A stretch of 64,000 nt of DNA from a bacterium (lineage in GTDB: Bacteria > Zhuqueibacterota > Zhuqueibacteria > Zhuqueibacterales > Zhuqueibacteraceae), in NCBI GenBank assembly GCA_023150945.1, contig JAKLJX010000011.1, positions 165,836 through 229,835 of the forward strand, read 5' to 3'. Below are positions 63,628-64,000 of this stretch, in pieces. A model generated the notes under the pieces. That model did no database searches, was not told the origin of the DNA, and saw nothing but the letters and a program-made list of their open reading frames with translations. Position 1 is the first letter of the stretch; each line of letters starts with the position of its first letter. The position numbers and the translations under genes were made by a program.

Positions 63628-64000
63628 CGCTGCAATCGCGGACTTGTGAGAAAATGCTCCCGCAACAGCTTGGCCGTTGCATCCAAATTCCCAGAAATTC
63701 CACGACATTCGAAGTTTCAGCAACCTCGGCTCAGCCGGGGTTGCAGCATTTCAAAACGCACGAGATTCAGAGCCGCATCGCCTCAGCGGGCAGCGCACGC
63801 GGCAACGCGCCGGCCACTTCCGGTCACGGCACCACCGGGTTTCGCGACGCGGGAGATTGCTGACCGCCGTACAGCGCTGCGGCCGGCTCTGCGCCTGCGG
63901 CAGACGGCCGTGGCAGGTGTTCCAGCCCCGTTGCCTCAAAATTAAATGTTACCCAAATTTGTGAGAACTGGGGTGATTTTGATTTATTGTTCTTTTGCTG
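63628..64000. other. Terminal intergenic region to the window edge
   Basis: No convincing gene is seen. It contains the second copy of the dispersed 70-bp repeat (63685-63756). The last 70 bp are more AT-rich and may be the start of a promoter for a gene beyond the window. Confidence 0.5.
63685..63756. repeat. Dispersed 70-bp repeat, copy 2
   Basis: It aligns with the reverse complement of 7454-7523: the central AACCTCGGCTCAGCCGGGGTT palindrome-like core, GAAGTTTC and ATTCCACGAC. The AACC...GGTT arms can form a small hairpin. Confidence 0.6.

Overview
The window is a high-GC bacterial chromosome segment with only short AT-rich islands. It most likely comes from an uncultivated member of the FCB superphylum, near Calditrichota / candidate division KSB1 / Ignavibacteria. 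The main evidence is a C-terminal secretion-type domain, with signatures such as YPNPFNPETTI and LGREVKTLVNE, on four secreted proteins. A DUF3078 outer-membrane protein, a carboxypeptidase-regulatory-domain TonB receptor, a NagB-PIG-L fusion and a thrombospondin-3/OmpA protein fit the same group. The phylum is inferred from protein character, not from a marker tree. I saw no rRNA, tRNA, CRISPR array, transposase or prophage.

Layout. 0-0.4 kb: the 3' end of comEC. 0.4-3.8 kb: an AT-rich island with a strong promoter, then a cassette of a degenerate SNase-like protein, a half-length type I specificity (HsdS-like) subunit and an HsdM-like protein whose catalytic motifs are altered; no HsdR is present. 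3.9-9.9 kb (minus strand): an envelope-stress type cluster of DUF4178, lipoprotein, DUF350, membrane-fused spermidine synthase, J-domain protein, YbjN-like protein and PspA. 10.8-15.5 kb: an AraC-type regulator with a pseudo-receiver, an S74-chaperone surface protein, a trypsin-like protease and a beta-helix protein, the last two carrying the sorting domain. 15.6-17.4 kb: a membrane-anchored NACHT NTPase fused to an FGE-like domain. 17.6-21.5 kb: hemW, lepB, lepA. 21.7-32.4 kb: a two-component system whose kinase has a sorting-domain-like module in its sensor region, a four-unit direct-repeat operator, a PDZ protein, a serine hydrolase, and a NEW3/ABC export operon with two paralogous permeases.

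32.6-40.8 kb: a secreted beta-helix protein, two small envelope proteins, a kinase with a seven-blade FG-GAP propeller sensor, small genes of unknown function and an NtrC-type regulator. 41.2-46.6 kb: a secreted propeller protein, aroA, speD, a fatty acid desaturase, a small Cys-motif protein and a small membrane protein. 46.8-53.6 kb: a lipoprotein/TonB-receptor pair, a universal stress protein and NagB-PIG-L. 54-59.6 kb: a sulfotransferase, a membrane dihaem cytochrome, TSP3-OmpA, DUF3078 and MscL. 59.6-64 kb: a heptanucleotide repeat array ending one base before the start codon of a HerA-like ATPase, then a UDP-glucuronate decarboxylase-like epimerase.

The themes are envelope maintenance (PspA cluster, MscL, desaturase, outer-membrane proteins), secretion of sorting-domain proteins and sensing of the extracytoplasmic space by two unusual kinases. 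Candidates for new biology are the degenerate HsdM/HsdS/SNase cassette, the kinase with the sorting-like sensor plus its GTTAA-type operator, the NACHT-FGE protein, the propeller kinase and the heptamer-controlled HerA gene.
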